Shown here: positions 25,975 to 35,927 of the stretch, piece after piece
How the letters are laid out: every line of letters starts with the position of its first letter
Position numbering within the stretch: the first letter of the stretch is position 1
Assembly (NCBI GenBank): GCA_964569025.1
Contig: CAZMSQ010000013.1
Location: forward strand, 1-61,819
Reading direction: 5' to 3'
DNA: 61,819 nucleotides
DNA from: CAZMSQ01 sp964569025
GTDB lineage: Bacteria; Bacteroidota; Bacteroidia; Chitinophagales; Saprospiraceae
Notes under the pieces: generated by a model
The model's database searches: none
What the model was told of the DNA's origin: nothing
The model's input: the letters and a program-made list of their open reading frames with translations, nothing else
Position numbers and translations under genes: made by a program

Positions 25975-27534
25975 ATGGCAATCATAACCGAAAAGACGTT
26001 CTCAGTGCGAAACCTTGTGAAACAATGGAGATTCATGGTCTTGTGCGGCATGTGTGCTGTACTGGTTGCCATCGGAGGCTGCAGGGACGATGAGGACTTT
26101 CTGACGGAAACCGGCGTGATGGTTGAGTTTTCTGTGGATACGCTTCGCTTTGATACCGTGTTTACAAGCCGGGGATCGGCGACCAGGGGAATCAAAGTGT
26201 ACAACCGCAATGACCAGCCGGTTCGGCTCAGCAGTGTTGTGATTGAGGGCGACCCTGGTTTTTTTAGGATGAATGTGGATGGAATTGCAGCGAATGTTGT
26301 CAACGAAGTAGACATTGCTGCTGGTGACAGCCTCTATATTTTTGTAGAAGTGACAATTGATCCTGATCAGCCATTGTCTGTGAGTCCGTTTGTGGTTGAA
26401 GACCGGATTCTCATTGAACTGAACGGACTGCAGCAGGTCATCGTACTGGAGGCATGGGGGCAAAATGCAAATTACCTGCCTTTTCTGAATGGGAAGGGGC
26501 AGGATTACAGCCTTTGTGGCAATGGCGACTTTGTGCTTGGCGATGACCCGAGGCCCTACGTTATTTTTGGCAGGTTGGTAATTGATGATTGTACCTGTAC
26601 TGTGCGAGAAGGAACGCGGATGTATATGCATGGGGCATTGATTAAAGATACGGTCGTAACCCAGAATCCTGATCAGATGGTCTTTGATACTTCCATCGCC
26701 TATTACAACGATGGAGCTATTTTTGTAGTGGGTCAGGGTCGTTTGATGATGGAGGGAACCATACAGGACCCGATACGTATTCAGGGAGACAGGCTGGAGG
26801 CTGGGTTTGCAAATATACCGGGACAGTGGTTTGGGATTGCACTGATTGGTGGAACCAAAGGGAATGAATTGAGCAATGTGGAAATCAAGAACTCAGCATT
26901 TGGAGTATTTGTAGACTCTGCGGCACAGGTGAGTATGAGTCAGGTGCGAATTTCCAATATTTCAGGGAGTGGGATTTTGGGCCGGCATGCCAGTATCGAT
27001 GCCAAAAATTGTCTGGTTTCGAACACTGGTGGGCAGAGTGTCTTGTTGACATACGGCGGTGAATACCTGTTTGAGTATTGCACGTTGGCAAGCTATGGGA
27101 ATAGTGCTGCTGCACTGGTAATGGATAATGTCCGCTGTGAGGATATTCTGTGTTCGCAATTTCGACTCAATCCTTTGACTGCGCGGTTTCGGAATTGCAT
27201 TGTGGCTGGATCTCAGCGCGATGAGATACAACTGGTGAATTTTTCAGAATTTCCGGAAGATTTGGATTATCGCTTTGAGCATTGTGTGGTCCGCGTCGAT
27301 GAATTGCCGGAGCAGGACGCTTACACGAATTTCTTCGATTATTGCACTCCTTGTCTGAATATCAGTGCGTCCGATCCGCTTTTCCTTGATGGCTCTGCAG
27401 GTGATTGGAGTCTGGATAGCCTTTCAGTTGCTGACGGTTATGCAACTCCTATACCGGGAGTTTCATTTGATTTGATTGGCACGCCCAGAGACCCTTTGAG
27501 TCCTGATGCCGGGGCTTTGGAGTTGCAGTTGTAG
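25975..27534 (+). CDS. Lipoprotein with right-handed beta-helix-like repeats
   Basis: 519 aa from ATG 25975. The N-terminal basic region and hydrophobic stretch end in a lipobox (AIGGC) with the acylated Cys near residue 36, followed by acidic RDDEDF, as in outer-membrane lipoproteins. Residues 60-170 look like a beta-sandwich (VDTLRFDTVFTSRGS..G.K.YN). From about 220 to 440 there are short parallel-beta-helix-like turns (SNVEIKNSAFGVFVDSAA, FRNCIVAGS). The C-terminus (DPLF...GTPRDPLSPDAGALE) resembles the choice-of-anchor Q type ending. The function is unknown; it probably binds or cleaves surface polysaccharide. It is a single gene, divergent from the glycan operon and convergent with parC. 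Confidence 0.8.
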   Translation: MAIITEKTFSVRNLVKQWRFMVLCGMCAVLVAIGGCRDDEDFLTETGVMVEFSVDTLRFDTVFTSRGSATRGIKVYNRNDQPVRLSSVVIEGDPGFFRMNVDGIAANVVNEVDIAAGDSLYIFVEVTIDPDQPLSVSPFVVEDRILIELNGLQQVIVLEAWGQNANYLPFLNGKGQDYSLCGNGDFVLGDDPRPYVIFGRLVIDDCTCTVREGTRMYMHGALIKDTVVTQNPDQMVFDTSIAYYNDGAIFVVGQGRLMMEGTIQDPIRIQGDRLEAGFANIPGQWFGIALIGGTKGNELSNVEIKNSAFGVFVDSAAQVSMSQVRISNISGSGILGRHASIDAKNCLVSNTGGQSVLLTYGGEYLFEYCTLASYGNSAAALVMDNVRCEDILCSQFRLNPLTARFRNCIVAGSQRDEIQLVNFSEFPEDLDYRFEHCVVRVDELPEQDAYTNFFDYCTPCLNISASDPLFLDGSAGDWSLDSLSVADGYATPIPGVSFDLIGTPRDPLSPDAGALELQL

Positions 27535-27632
27535 GTATTCTAAACCGGGGTATTCGGTGGCCTTGGGAGTCGGAAAATTCACCCATACATAGCGTTTAGA
27601 ACTTGTCCATATCTGAGGCTGAGGGTCGTTTC

Positions 27633-30266
27633 TTAGTCAAACAACGTCCCCTGTGTTGAGTCACCTGTATGCTTTGAGGGGGCATCTGAAGGCGATTCTC
27701 CGCTCACCAAGGGGTTTTTTCCTTCGGTTATTTCTACCGGGGAAGATGTTTTGTGACCAAGGATTTTGATTTTCTCTTCTTTCAGCTTATTGCCGAGTGC
27801 TTTCCAGCCTTTGATGTCGATAAACGAGGCAATTTCGACTTCCTCATGCTCTTTTCCTTTCAGTGATCTGTAGGTAAAGGTGACAACCGGATTGGGCTCA
27901 AGAGTGACGAAGAGGAGTTGTGTAGACTTGTGTTCGGTCAGAAAGGAGAATCGCTGATCTGTTGTTGTCGTTTCAATTTGAAAGCGCTTGATGAGGGTAC
28001 ATTTTTTCTCGCCTTCGTAGTAAATGGCGGAGATGACATCTTCTGGGTTGAACTTTGAGATTGCTCTTAATTCTGAAGGGTCAAACTTCTTGTTCAATTC
28101 AAAGGTGGCGACTTCATAGCTTCCATCTTTCCAGATGCACAGTATTTGATCACCGGTGTCAAACTCTCCGAGGCGGGTACCTCGCTCTTCGGTATTGAGG
28201 CGGCCGGAGACATCATCGATCCAAACCGACAGTGCCCCGAGCGTTGACTTACCTTCTTCAATCATGGAAACTTTCCGGACGGGGTATTTGGTCAGGATGT
28301 TTCCGCCGGCTTGTCGCCCTTTAATTTCGATGGTCGCAAAGTCGAAGTCAAACCGTTTGGTTCTGGCTCTGCTGTTCTGGGTAAGTTGCACATCCACCCG
28401 CTCAGCCTCTCCGTTGGGATTGGCAGAAAAGTAGAGCACTTTAGAACCTGATGCACCTTTGGTCATATCGTATTCGCGGTCCCGTGTGATGGCTTTGACC
28501 TGAAAGCGTTTGACCATACTACGGCCGGATTTCCCGTCTCGGTAAATCAGGTTGTACGTTGTGCGATCGTCTCCTTTTTTCCACACTGATACATGCATAA
28601 CATCCTTGCCGACGAAAACTTTGTCAGTAATACGAGAAACGATAAACTTTCCATCTTCGCGGAAGACGATGATGTCATCGATGTCTGAGCAGTCAGTGAC
28701 AAACTCATCTTTTTTCAGGCCTGTTCCGATAAAGCCCTCAGTGCGGTTTACGTACAATTTGGCATTGTTAGCGACCACCTGAGTAGCTTCGATGGTTTCA
28801 AAGGTTTGAATTTCAGTTTTGCGCTCTCGGCCTTTGCCGTATTTTTCGAGGAGTTTCTGAAAATAGGCAATGGAATAGTCCGTCAGGTTGGCGAGCTGAT
28901 GCCTCACCTCCTTGAGTTCTTCCTCAAGTGCGGCTATGCGTTCATCAGCCTGAAATACATTGTATTTTGAGATTCGCTTGATTCTGATTTCAGTCAGCCG
29001 AATGATGTCCTCTTCTGTCATTGGCCTGTTGAGGAGAAGTCGCTCGTCTCCGGATTTGGTCTGGCTGCCGGGTTCTCTGACAAATTTGCGCAATCCGGCA
29101 TCGATGGTGCTGAGGACTGCCTCCCACGTTTCGCATTCTTCGATGTCCCGGTATATCCGCTCGCGGATGAAAATTTTCTCGAGGCTCGCAAAGTGCCACT
29201 TTTCGAGTAGCTCACTGAGTTTGATTTCCAGTTCACGGCCGAGGAGGAACCGTGTGTGATCGGTGCAGATTTTGAGGATTTCTTCAACCGTCAGGAAGTG
29301 GGGCTTATCATCAATGATGACACATGCATTGGGGGAGATAGGTACTTCACAGCTCGTGAAGGCATAGAGAGCGTCAATGGTGACTTCTGGCGACACACCA
29401 GGGGCGAGTTCGATCAGGATTTCGACGTTTTGGGCGGTATTGTCTGTTATTTGTTTGATTTTGATTTTTCCTTTCTCATTGGCTTTCAGAATGCTGTCAA
29501 TGATGCTGTTGGTTGTGACACCATAGGGGAGGTCTTTGATGGCAAGGTGTTTTTTATCGACCTGTTCGATTTTGGCTCGCACCTTGACTTTGCCGCCTCG
29601 TTTGCCGCCATGATAGTCTGTGACATCTATTTGACCGCCGGTGTCGAAGTCGGGGTAGAGTTTGACAGATTTGCCCTGCAGGACTTTTATGGAGGCTTTG
29701 ATGAGTTCGATGAAGTTGTGCGGTAAGATGCGGGTGGACAGCCCGACGGCGATGCCTTCAACACCTTGAGCGAGCAGGAGCGGGAATTTCATGGGCAGGG
29801 CCAGAGGCTCCTGTTTGCGGCCGTCATAGGAAAGCTGCCAGTCTGTAGTTTGTGGATTGAAAGCGACGTCTAACGCGAATTTGGTTAGTCTTGCCTCGAT
29901 ATATCTGGATGCTGCTGCCCGGTCTCCTGTGCGTGGGTCGCCCCAGTTCCCCTGAGTATCAATCAGGAGGTTTTTCTGGCCGAGGTTAACCAATGCCTCC
30001 CCAATTGCCGCATCACCATGAGGATGATATTGCATGGTTTGCCCGATGATGTTGGCAACCTTGTGGTAGCGGCCGTCATCCATCTCTCGCATGGCGTGCA
30101 ATATGCGTCGCTGGACGGGTTTTAGTCCGTCTGAGACGCCCGGGACTGCTCTTTCAAGGATGACATAAGAAGCGTAGTCCAGAAAGTAGGACTCATACAT
30201 GCCGCGAATGGGGACGAGCTGTTCTTCAGCGTGGCCCGAGCCAGGGTGTCCGTTTTGTTGATCCAT
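27633..30266 (-). CDS. parC: DNA topoisomerase IV subunit A
   Basis: 877 aa. It cleaves and rejoins DNA to decatenate chromosomes, with ParE as ATPase partner (not in this window). The N-terminal core has VSDGLKPVQRRILHAM, HPHGD (81-85) and the active-site Tyr122 in AAASRYIEARL. The C-terminal part from about 500 is a degenerate beta-pinwheel, and the last 40 residues are low-complexity Ser/Pro/Gly. The ParC rather than GyrA assignment rests on the overall Bacteroidota ParC-like sequence and a C-terminal domain lacking a clear GyrA box. The position equivalent to the quinolone-contact Ser is Ala86. Confidence 0.92.
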   Translation of the reverse strand: MDQQNGHPGSGHAEEQLVPIRGMYESYFLDYASYVILERAVPGVSDGLKPVQRRILHAMREMDDGRYHKVANIIGQTMQYHPHGDAAIGEALVNLGQKNLLIDTQGNWGDPRTGDRAAASRYIEARLTKFALDVAFNPQTTDWQLSYDGRKQEPLALPMKFPLLLAQGVEGIAVGLSTRILPHNFIELIKASIKVLQGKSVKLYPDFDTGGQIDVTDYHGGKRGGKVKVRAKIEQVDKKHLAIKDLPYGVTTNSIIDSILKANEKGKIKIKQITDNTAQNVEILIELAPGVSPEVTIDALYAFTSCEVPISPNACVIIDDKPHFLTVEEILKICTDHTRFLLGRELEIKLSELLEKWHFASLEKIFIRERIYRDIEECETWEAVLSTIDAGLRKFVREPGSQTKSGDERLLLNRPMTEEDIIRLTEIRIKRISKYNVFQADERIAALEEELKEVRHQLANLTDYSIAYFQKLLEKYGKGRERKTEIQTFETIEATQVVANNAKLYVNRTEGFIGTGLKKDEFVTDCSDIDDIIVFREDGKFIVSRITDKVFVGKDVMHVSVWKKGDDRTTYNLIYRDGKSGRSMVKRFQVKAITRDREYDMTKGASGSKVLYFSANPNGEAERVDVQLTQNSRARTKRFDFDFATIEIKGRQAGGNILTKYPVRKVSMIEEGKSTLGALSVWIDDVSGRLNTEERGTRLGEFDTGDQILCIWKDGSYEVATFELNKKFDPSELRAISKFNPEDVISAIYYEGEKKCTLIKRFQIETTTTDQRFSFLTEHKSTQLLFVTLEPNPVVTFTYRSLKGKEHEEVEIASFIDIKGWKALGNKLKEEKIKILGHKTSSPVEITEGKNPLVSGESPSDAPSKHTGDSTQGTLFD

Positions 30267-30314
30267 GGTGCGTATCGGTCAAAGTAGGAAGGGGCTATTT
30301 ATTTTTCTCGCAAG

Positions 30315-30343
30315 CAAATTTAGGAAAATATTTTTGAAACAAA
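30315..30343 (-). promoter_or_regulatory. Promoter of parC
   Basis: On the minus strand, TTTG (30343-30340), 17 bases, then TAAATTTG (30322-30315) fit the Bacteroidota promoter pattern. The -7 box ends about 49 bases before the parC ATG. Confidence 0.6.
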
Positions 30344-30477
30344 ATGTGTTTTATAAACAATCCCATTCTCCTCTTATTTTTTAAAAAAGTGTCGCCACAA
30401 TGGAATGTATATCAAGGGTGCGAATGGTTGTGAAACCAAATGGCAGGTGTTGTGTTTGTTGAAAAAAATCAAAATAA

Positions 30478-32895
30478 ATGGGAAAGCAGTGTTTGCGCGT
30501 TTTGGGGATCTTACTCATGGGATTTCTTCCTGTGTTTGGATGGTCACAAGGGGGTGTTATCAAGGGTCGTTTGACTGACGCAATCAATAATGAGGCCATT
30601 CCATTCGGGAACGTGTTGATTATGGGAACCAGCACTGGGACGACCAGTGATGTGGATGGGAATTATGAAATTTCGGGTCTTGAGCCTGGGTCGTACGATG
30701 TGCAGGCGACTTTTGTCGGGTATGAAACGACTGTAGAATATGAGGTGCAAGTGACAAATGCGCGGCCAGCGGTGGTAAATTTTGAGATGCGACAGAGTTC
30801 TCAAGAACTTGAAGAAGTGGTTGTGAAGGCTTCGCCATTCAGGAAGACAGTGGAGAGTCCATTGTCTTTAAGAACCATTGGAGTGGCCGAGATTCAGAGA
30901 AATCCGGGCGGTAACAGGGATATTTCAAGAGTGGTGCAGACCCTGCCGGGTGTCACTTCCTCGAATTCATTTCGCAATGATTTGCTGATACGCGGAGGTG
31001 GTCCGAATGAGAATCGATTTTACCTTGACGGAGTAGAGGTGCCGAATATCAATCATTTTGCCACCCAAGGAGCTTCCGGTGGGCCGGTTGGCCTGATCAA
31101 TGTCAATTTCATCAGGGAAGTGGAGTTCTATTCGGGGGCTTTTCCCGCCAACAGAGGTAATGCATTGAGTTCGGTGTTTGAATTTCAGCAGCGAGAGGGT
31201 CGGGATGATCGTCCCGGGGCTACTTTTTTTCTGAGTGCGACAGATGCAGGCCTGACTCTTGAGGGGCCCATAGGGGAGAAGACGACTTATTTGCTTTCGG
31301 CCAGAAGATCCTACCTCCAATTGTTGTTTGAGGCGCTGGAGCTGCCGTTTTTGCCGACCTACAATGATTTTCAGGCGAAAATCAAACACAGGTTTGACGA
31401 CAAGAATGAGTTGACATTCATCGGATTGGGGGCAATCGATCAGTTTCGATTGAATGAGGCCGCAAACGAAACTGAGGAGCAGCAATACATTCTCAACAAC
31501 ATTCCGGACAACGAACAATGGAATTATGCCACCGGGCTGGTCTACAAGCGGTATACCGCGAGCGGGTATTGGACTTTTGTGGTGAGCCGCAACAAGTTGA
31601 ATAATAATTCGGTGAAGTATCAGAATAATGATGAGAGCAGTCCGGAGAATCTATTGCTTGATTACGAATCAGAAGAGACTGAGAATAAGCTAAGAATTGA
31701 GCATACTGCTCGTTTTTCCGATTTCCGTCTGAATGTCGGGGTCGGTGCAGAGCAGGCATTGTACACCAACCGGACATTCAATCGAATTGCAACGGGATCG
31801 GGTCTGCAGGAGGTTGATTTTTCTTCAGAGCTGACGCTGAACAGGTATTTTATGTTTGGGCAGTTGAGTCGCAAGTTTTTCAATGATCGCCTTGCCTTAT
31901 CATTAGGGATACGGACCGATGCCAACGACTACTCGTCTGACATGAACAACCCTCTGGATCAATTTTCTCCACGGTTTTCCCTCACCTGGGCATTTGCGGA
32001 GCGGTTGGCATTCAATTTTAATACTGGAATATATCATCAGCTCCCACCCTACACGGTATTGGGGTATCGGGAAGGTGGAGTGTTGGCCAATAAACAAAAC
32101 GGGGTGCGGTATATCCGCAATCGCCATCTTGTGGCGGGATTTGAATTCAACACCGCAGCGAGTTCAAAGTTAACTCTTGAGGGGTATTACAAGGCCTATG
32201 ACAGGTATCCGTTTCTGTTGAGAGACAGCATTTCACTGGCGAATGTTGGTGCTGATTTTGGGGTGGTTGGGAATGAACCTGTGACCCCAGATTCGGAGGG
32301 GCGGTCTTATGGATTTGAGTTTCTGTTCCAACAGCGGTTGTATAAGGGCTATTACGGAATTTTGTCATACACGCTCGGTTGGAGTGAGTTTCAGGACAAG
32401 AATGGCGCATATTTGCCCTCTTCTTGGGATAGCAGGCACATTGTCAACCTTGTAGTCGGAAAGAAGATTGGGAAGAGTTGGGAAGTTGGGGTCAACTGGC
32501 GGTATCAGTCGGGGCTGCCAAATACTCCATTTTCTGCAGCATCGAGTCTGGTTCAGGTGTATGATCGTCGAAATGATGGCCTGCCTGATTATAACCGTCT
32601 CAATACAGAGCGTTTATCGGGACTCAGTACGCTTGATTTTCGGGTCGACAAGCGGTGGTTTTTTAAGCAGTGGAGTATGAATGTGTATCTGGATATTGAA
32701 AACTTTTTCGGATCGGCGGTCGAGAACTTTGTGCTGACCTATGATCGGATGTTGGATGAGAACGGGCTGCCGATTGGAGACCCAATCATCCTGAATCCTT
32801 CAGATCCGCCAGAACAGCAGCGATATCTTTTGAAAGAACTCAACACCTCTTCCGGCACACCAATACCGAGTATTGGAGTCTTGATTGAATACTAA
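30478..32895 (+). CDS. TonB-dependent receptor with carboxypeptidase-regulatory-like N-domain
   Basis: 805 aa. A signal peptide (MGKQCLRVLGILLMGFLPVF..WSQ) is followed by a carboxypeptidase D regulatory-like domain (GVIKGRLTDAINNEAIPFGN to about residue 105), a plug domain (RVVQTLPGVTSSNSFRNDLL, IRGGGPNENRFYLDGVEVP) and a 22-strand-type outer-membrane barrel to the C-terminus. It imports or passes a ligand across the outer membrane using TonB energy. No SusD-like gene is adjacent, so it is not a classical glycan-uptake pair. The substrate is unknown. Confidence 0.92.
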   Translation: MGKQCLRVLGILLMGFLPVFGWSQGGVIKGRLTDAINNEAIPFGNVLIMGTSTGTTSDVDGNYEISGLEPGSYDVQATFVGYETTVEYEVQVTNARPAVVNFEMRQSSQELEEVVVKASPFRKTVESPLSLRTIGVAEIQRNPGGNRDISRVVQTLPGVTSSNSFRNDLLIRGGGPNENRFYLDGVEVPNINHFATQGASGGPVGLINVNFIREVEFYSGAFPANRGNALSSVFEFQQREGRDDRPGATFFLSATDAGLTLEGPIGEKTTYLLSARRSYLQLLFEALELPFLPTYNDFQAKIKHRFDDKNELTFIGLGAIDQFRLNEAANETEEQQYILNNIPDNEQWNYATGLVYKRYTASGYWTFVVSRNKLNNNSVKYQNNDESSPENLLLDYESEETENKLRIEHTARFSDFRLNVGVGAEQALYTNRTFNRIATGSGLQEVDFSSELTLNRYFMFGQLSRKFFNDRLALSLGIRTDANDYSSDMNNPLDQFSPRFSLTWAFAERLAFNFNTGIYHQLPPYTVLGYREGGVLANKQNGVRYIRNRHLVAGFEFNTAASSKLTLEGYYKAYDRYPFLLRDSISLANVGADFGVVGNEPVTPDSEGRSYGFEFLFQQRLYKGYYGILSYTLGWSEFQDKNGAYLPSSWDSRHIVNLVVGKKIGKSWEVGVNWRYQSGLPNTPFSAASSLVQVYDRRNDGLPDYNRLNTERLSGLSTLDFRVDKRWFFKQWSMNVYLDIENFFGSAVENFVLTYDRMLDENGLPIGDPIILNPSDPPEQQRYLLKELNTSSGTPIPSIGVLIEY

Positions 32896-33082
32896 TGATT
32901 CTCGAAAATCCTCTGGTATTTAGTGAGTCGACCGCTTTTCATCAGATGAGATTTTAAGGAAAAACCTCCTGATTGTTCTGTGAAGTATCATTGATAGTCA
33001 GAAGGAAAAATTTGTTTGCTCCTGCCTTGAGCAAGATGCAAGCTGATCAAAAAACAGTCTTTATTGCATTGCAATCACAGGG

Positions 33083-35725
33083 TTACTTTGAGAGCGCTTC
33101 TGTGAGGAGGCTTTTTGCTTCAGCCAATGCAGCATCAAGTCCTGCAGAGTCCTTTCCTCCTGCAGTTGCGAAAAAGGGCTGTCCACCCCCTCCTCCCTGG
33201 ATGTGGGAAGCGGCAAGCGTCCGGACCAGGTTGCCGGCGTGGAGTCCGTGAGATGAACAGAGCGATTTGTCGATAGCAATCATCAGTTGGGGCTTGTCGT
33301 TAATGACAGCACCAAAAACGATGACTGCTGATTCTATTTCGTTTTCCAACTGGAAGGCAAGTGATTTCAAGGCTGCACCGTCATTGAGGGGCAGATGGGC
33401 CACGAGGAGGTGAGCGGGACCAACTTGTTGGGCTTGACGCCGCAGGTCCTCTTTCAGGGCCATGGCCTGTTCAGTTCGAAGGCCATCAATTTCTTTTCGG
33501 AGCGTTTTATTTTCCTCAATCAGGTCAGAGACTTGTTTGACAAGATGTTGTGGGTTTTTGAAAAGCTCTTTGATTTCATCCAGTAGATTCAGTTGACCGC
33601 GCAGGAATGACTCAGCTTGTAGGGCAGTGACAGCTTCTATTCGCCTGACTCCGGCAGCCACAGCGCCCTCGCTGATTATTTTAAACAGCCCGATTTCTCC
33701 GGTACTGCTCACATGGGTTCCGCCACATAACTCACGAGAGAATGACGGGTCGAAGGTGATCATACGAACCACATCACCATACTTTTCACCAAACAGCATC
33801 ATGGCACCGGCATCCTGAGCTTCCTGAATGGGTACATCACGTGCTTCTTCGAGGGTGATGTTGGCACGAATTTTCTCATTGACCATATCCTCGATGCGGA
33901 TCAACTCAGCCGCATCCACTTTCTGGAAATGGTTGAAATCGAATCGAATACGTTGATCATCGACATCCTGCCCTTTTTGCACGGCATGATTTCCCAGAAT
34001 TTTGTGAAGCGCAGCGTGCATGAGGTGAGTCGCAGAGTGATTGCAAGAAACTGCCTGACGACGGAGCGAATCCACCTCGGCAGTGACTGGCGCTGTCATG
34101 TCTTCCGGTAATTGATCGACCCGATGGATGATCAGGTTGTTTTCCTTTTGGGTATCGATGACCCTGACGATTTGATTGCCGACTCTGAGTGTGCCAGTAT
34201 CTCCTGCCTGGCCGCCACTTTCGGCATAGAAAGGTGTCTGATTAAGAACGAGTTGGAATTCGTTTTTCCCTTTTACCTCTACGGTTCGGTATTTCAGGAT
34301 TTGGGCCAGATTGACCTCCAATTGGTCGTATCCGACAAACTCCACTTCCCCTCCGGTTCGCACCTCATGCCAGTCGCCAACAGCTTTTTTTGCGTCTGCG
34401 CGCGAGCGTTCTTTTTGTTTGCGCAGAGCTTCCTCAAAGCCTCGTTCGTCAAGCTTCAGGCCCTTTTCCGAGGCAAGCAGGCGGGTGAGGTCGATTGGGA
34501 ATCCGAATGTGTCATACAGTTCGAAGGCATCCTTGCCATTGATGACGGCATCAGTCGTATCGAGGATTTCGAACCGTTTGAGCCCGTTGTCAAGGGTTTG
34601 GAGAAATGCCGATTCTTCACTCTTTATGATTGTGGCAACCTGATCCTGTTGTGCATGAAGTTCGGGGAAGACGGTTTGAAATGTTTGTGCCAATAAAGGA
34701 ATGAGCGTGTGCAGGAAGGGCTCTTTGATATCCAGAAATGAAAAATAATAACGCACAGCTCTTCTGAGAATGCGTCTGATGACATATCCGGCCCCTGTAT
34801 TGGAGGGCAGCTGGCCATCTGCGATGGTGAAAGCCACAGCCCGGATATGATCGGCGACCACCCGCATGGCGATGTCTGTTTTGGCACCAGGCTCATAGCT
34901 GAATGAATACGTCTTGCCAGACGCACGTTCAATGGCTTGAATGAAGGGCGTGAAAACGTCGGTGTCGTAGTTGGAGCTTTTACCCTGCAGCACCATACAC
35001 AATCTTTCGAAGCCCATTCCGGTATCGACGTGCTTTTCAGGAAGCGCTTCCAACCTGCCGGACGCAAGACGGTTAAACTGGATGAAAACCAGATTCCATA
35101 TTTCAACTACGAGCGGATTGTCCTGATTAACAAGAGAAGCACCGGGTGTTTGCCGGCGGATCTCATCATCGCGAAGGTCATAATGAATCTCTGAACACGG
35201 CCCGCAGGGGCCGGTATCACCCATTTCCCAAAAGTTGTCTTTTTTCCCAAACCGCAGAATCCGTTCGGCAGGCAGGTGGCGCTCCCACATAGATGCAGCT
35301 TCCTCATCTGCCGGCAACCCATCTTGCGTGTCTCCTTCAAAAATGGTAATGTAGATCCGCTCTTTATCAACTCCAAAGACGTCGACCAATAACTCCCAGG
35401 CCCAATCAATAGCCTCCTGTTTAAAATAATCTCCTACAGACCAGTTTCCCAACATTTCAAACATGGTATGGTGGTAACTGTCTCTTCCAACTTCCTCAAG
35501 ATCATTATGCTTGCCAGAGACTCTCAAGCACTTTTGCGTGTCTGCAATCCGCCTGTTTGGGGGTACTTCGTTGCCGAGGAAAAAATCCTTGAACTGATTC
35601 ATTCCCGCATTGGTGAACATTAGGGAGGGATCTGCTTTGTTCACGATAGGCGCAGAAGGGACAATCCGATGTGATCTGGATTCAAAAAACTCGAGAAACT
35701 TTGTACGAATGGCGGCTGATTTCAT
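33083..35725 (-). CDS. alaS: Alanyl-tRNA synthetase
   Basis: 880 aa from ATG 35725 (MKSAAIRTKFLEFFESRSH), the usual family start; a longer frame to 35761 adds twelve residues that do not fit. It shows the class II catalytic core (SLMFTNAGMNQFKDFFLG, and a GDTGPCGPCSEIHYD loop), the editing domain zinc motif (CNHSATHLMHAAL with CGGTHV), and the C-terminal coiled coil and DHHA1 domain with IQGGGGGQPFFATAGGK. It charges tRNA-Ala and clears mischarged Ser/Gly. It is divergent from an M23 peptidase gene, an arrangement common in Bacteroidota. Confidence 0.97.
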   Translation of the reverse strand: MKSAAIRTKFLEFFESRSHRIVPSAPIVNKADPSLMFTNAGMNQFKDFFLGNEVPPNRRIADTQKCLRVSGKHNDLEEVGRDSYHHTMFEMLGNWSVGDYFKQEAIDWAWELLVDVFGVDKERIYITIFEGDTQDGLPADEEAASMWERHLPAERILRFGKKDNFWEMGDTGPCGPCSEIHYDLRDDEIRRQTPGASLVNQDNPLVVEIWNLVFIQFNRLASGRLEALPEKHVDTGMGFERLCMVLQGKSSNYDTDVFTPFIQAIERASGKTYSFSYEPGAKTDIAMRVVADHIRAVAFTIADGQLPSNTGAGYVIRRILRRAVRYYFSFLDIKEPFLHTLIPLLAQTFQTVFPELHAQQDQVATIIKSEESAFLQTLDNGLKRFEILDTTDAVINGKDAFELYDTFGFPIDLTRLLASEKGLKLDERGFEEALRKQKERSRADAKKAVGDWHEVRTGGEVEFVGYDQLEVNLAQILKYRTVEVKGKNEFQLVLNQTPFYAESGGQAGDTGTLRVGNQIVRVIDTQKENNLIIHRVDQLPEDMTAPVTAEVDSLRRQAVSCNHSATHLMHAALHKILGNHAVQKGQDVDDQRIRFDFNHFQKVDAAELIRIEDMVNEKIRANITLEEARDVPIQEAQDAGAMMLFGEKYGDVVRMITFDPSFSRELCGGTHVSSTGEIGLFKIISEGAVAAGVRRIEAVTALQAESFLRGQLNLLDEIKELFKNPQHLVKQVSDLIEENKTLRKEIDGLRTEQAMALKEDLRRQAQQVGPAHLLVAHLPLNDGAALKSLAFQLENEIESAVIVFGAVINDKPQLMIAIDKSLCSSHGLHAGNLVRTLAASHIQGGGGGQPFFATAGGKDSAGLDAALAEAKSLLTEALSK

Positions 35726-35806
35726 GCGTGTCTGTTCGTGATTTACTGGCCGCAAGGGCATCCAGGAATCACATGTAAATAAAATTTAATTTGAAAATAC
35801 GGGTGG

Positions 35807-35840
35807 TTGGTGAAATATCAAAATTTTTTCAGTACTTTTG
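35807..35840 (+). promoter_or_regulatory. Candidate promoter of the M23 peptidase
   Basis: TTG (35807-35809), a 23-base spacer and TACTTTTG (35833-35840) fit TAnnTTTG with a spacing at the upper end of the usual range. A small GGCAC/GTGCC hairpin lies in the leader downstream, near 35880. Confidence 0.45.
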
Positions 35841-35927
35841 GCCTTTCCAGTTGATTCACAAAGTCTGTATCAGGTAAAGGCACCGAAAGTGCCGCAAATG
35901 TAGTATTTTATAGTATAAGATCAGGTC

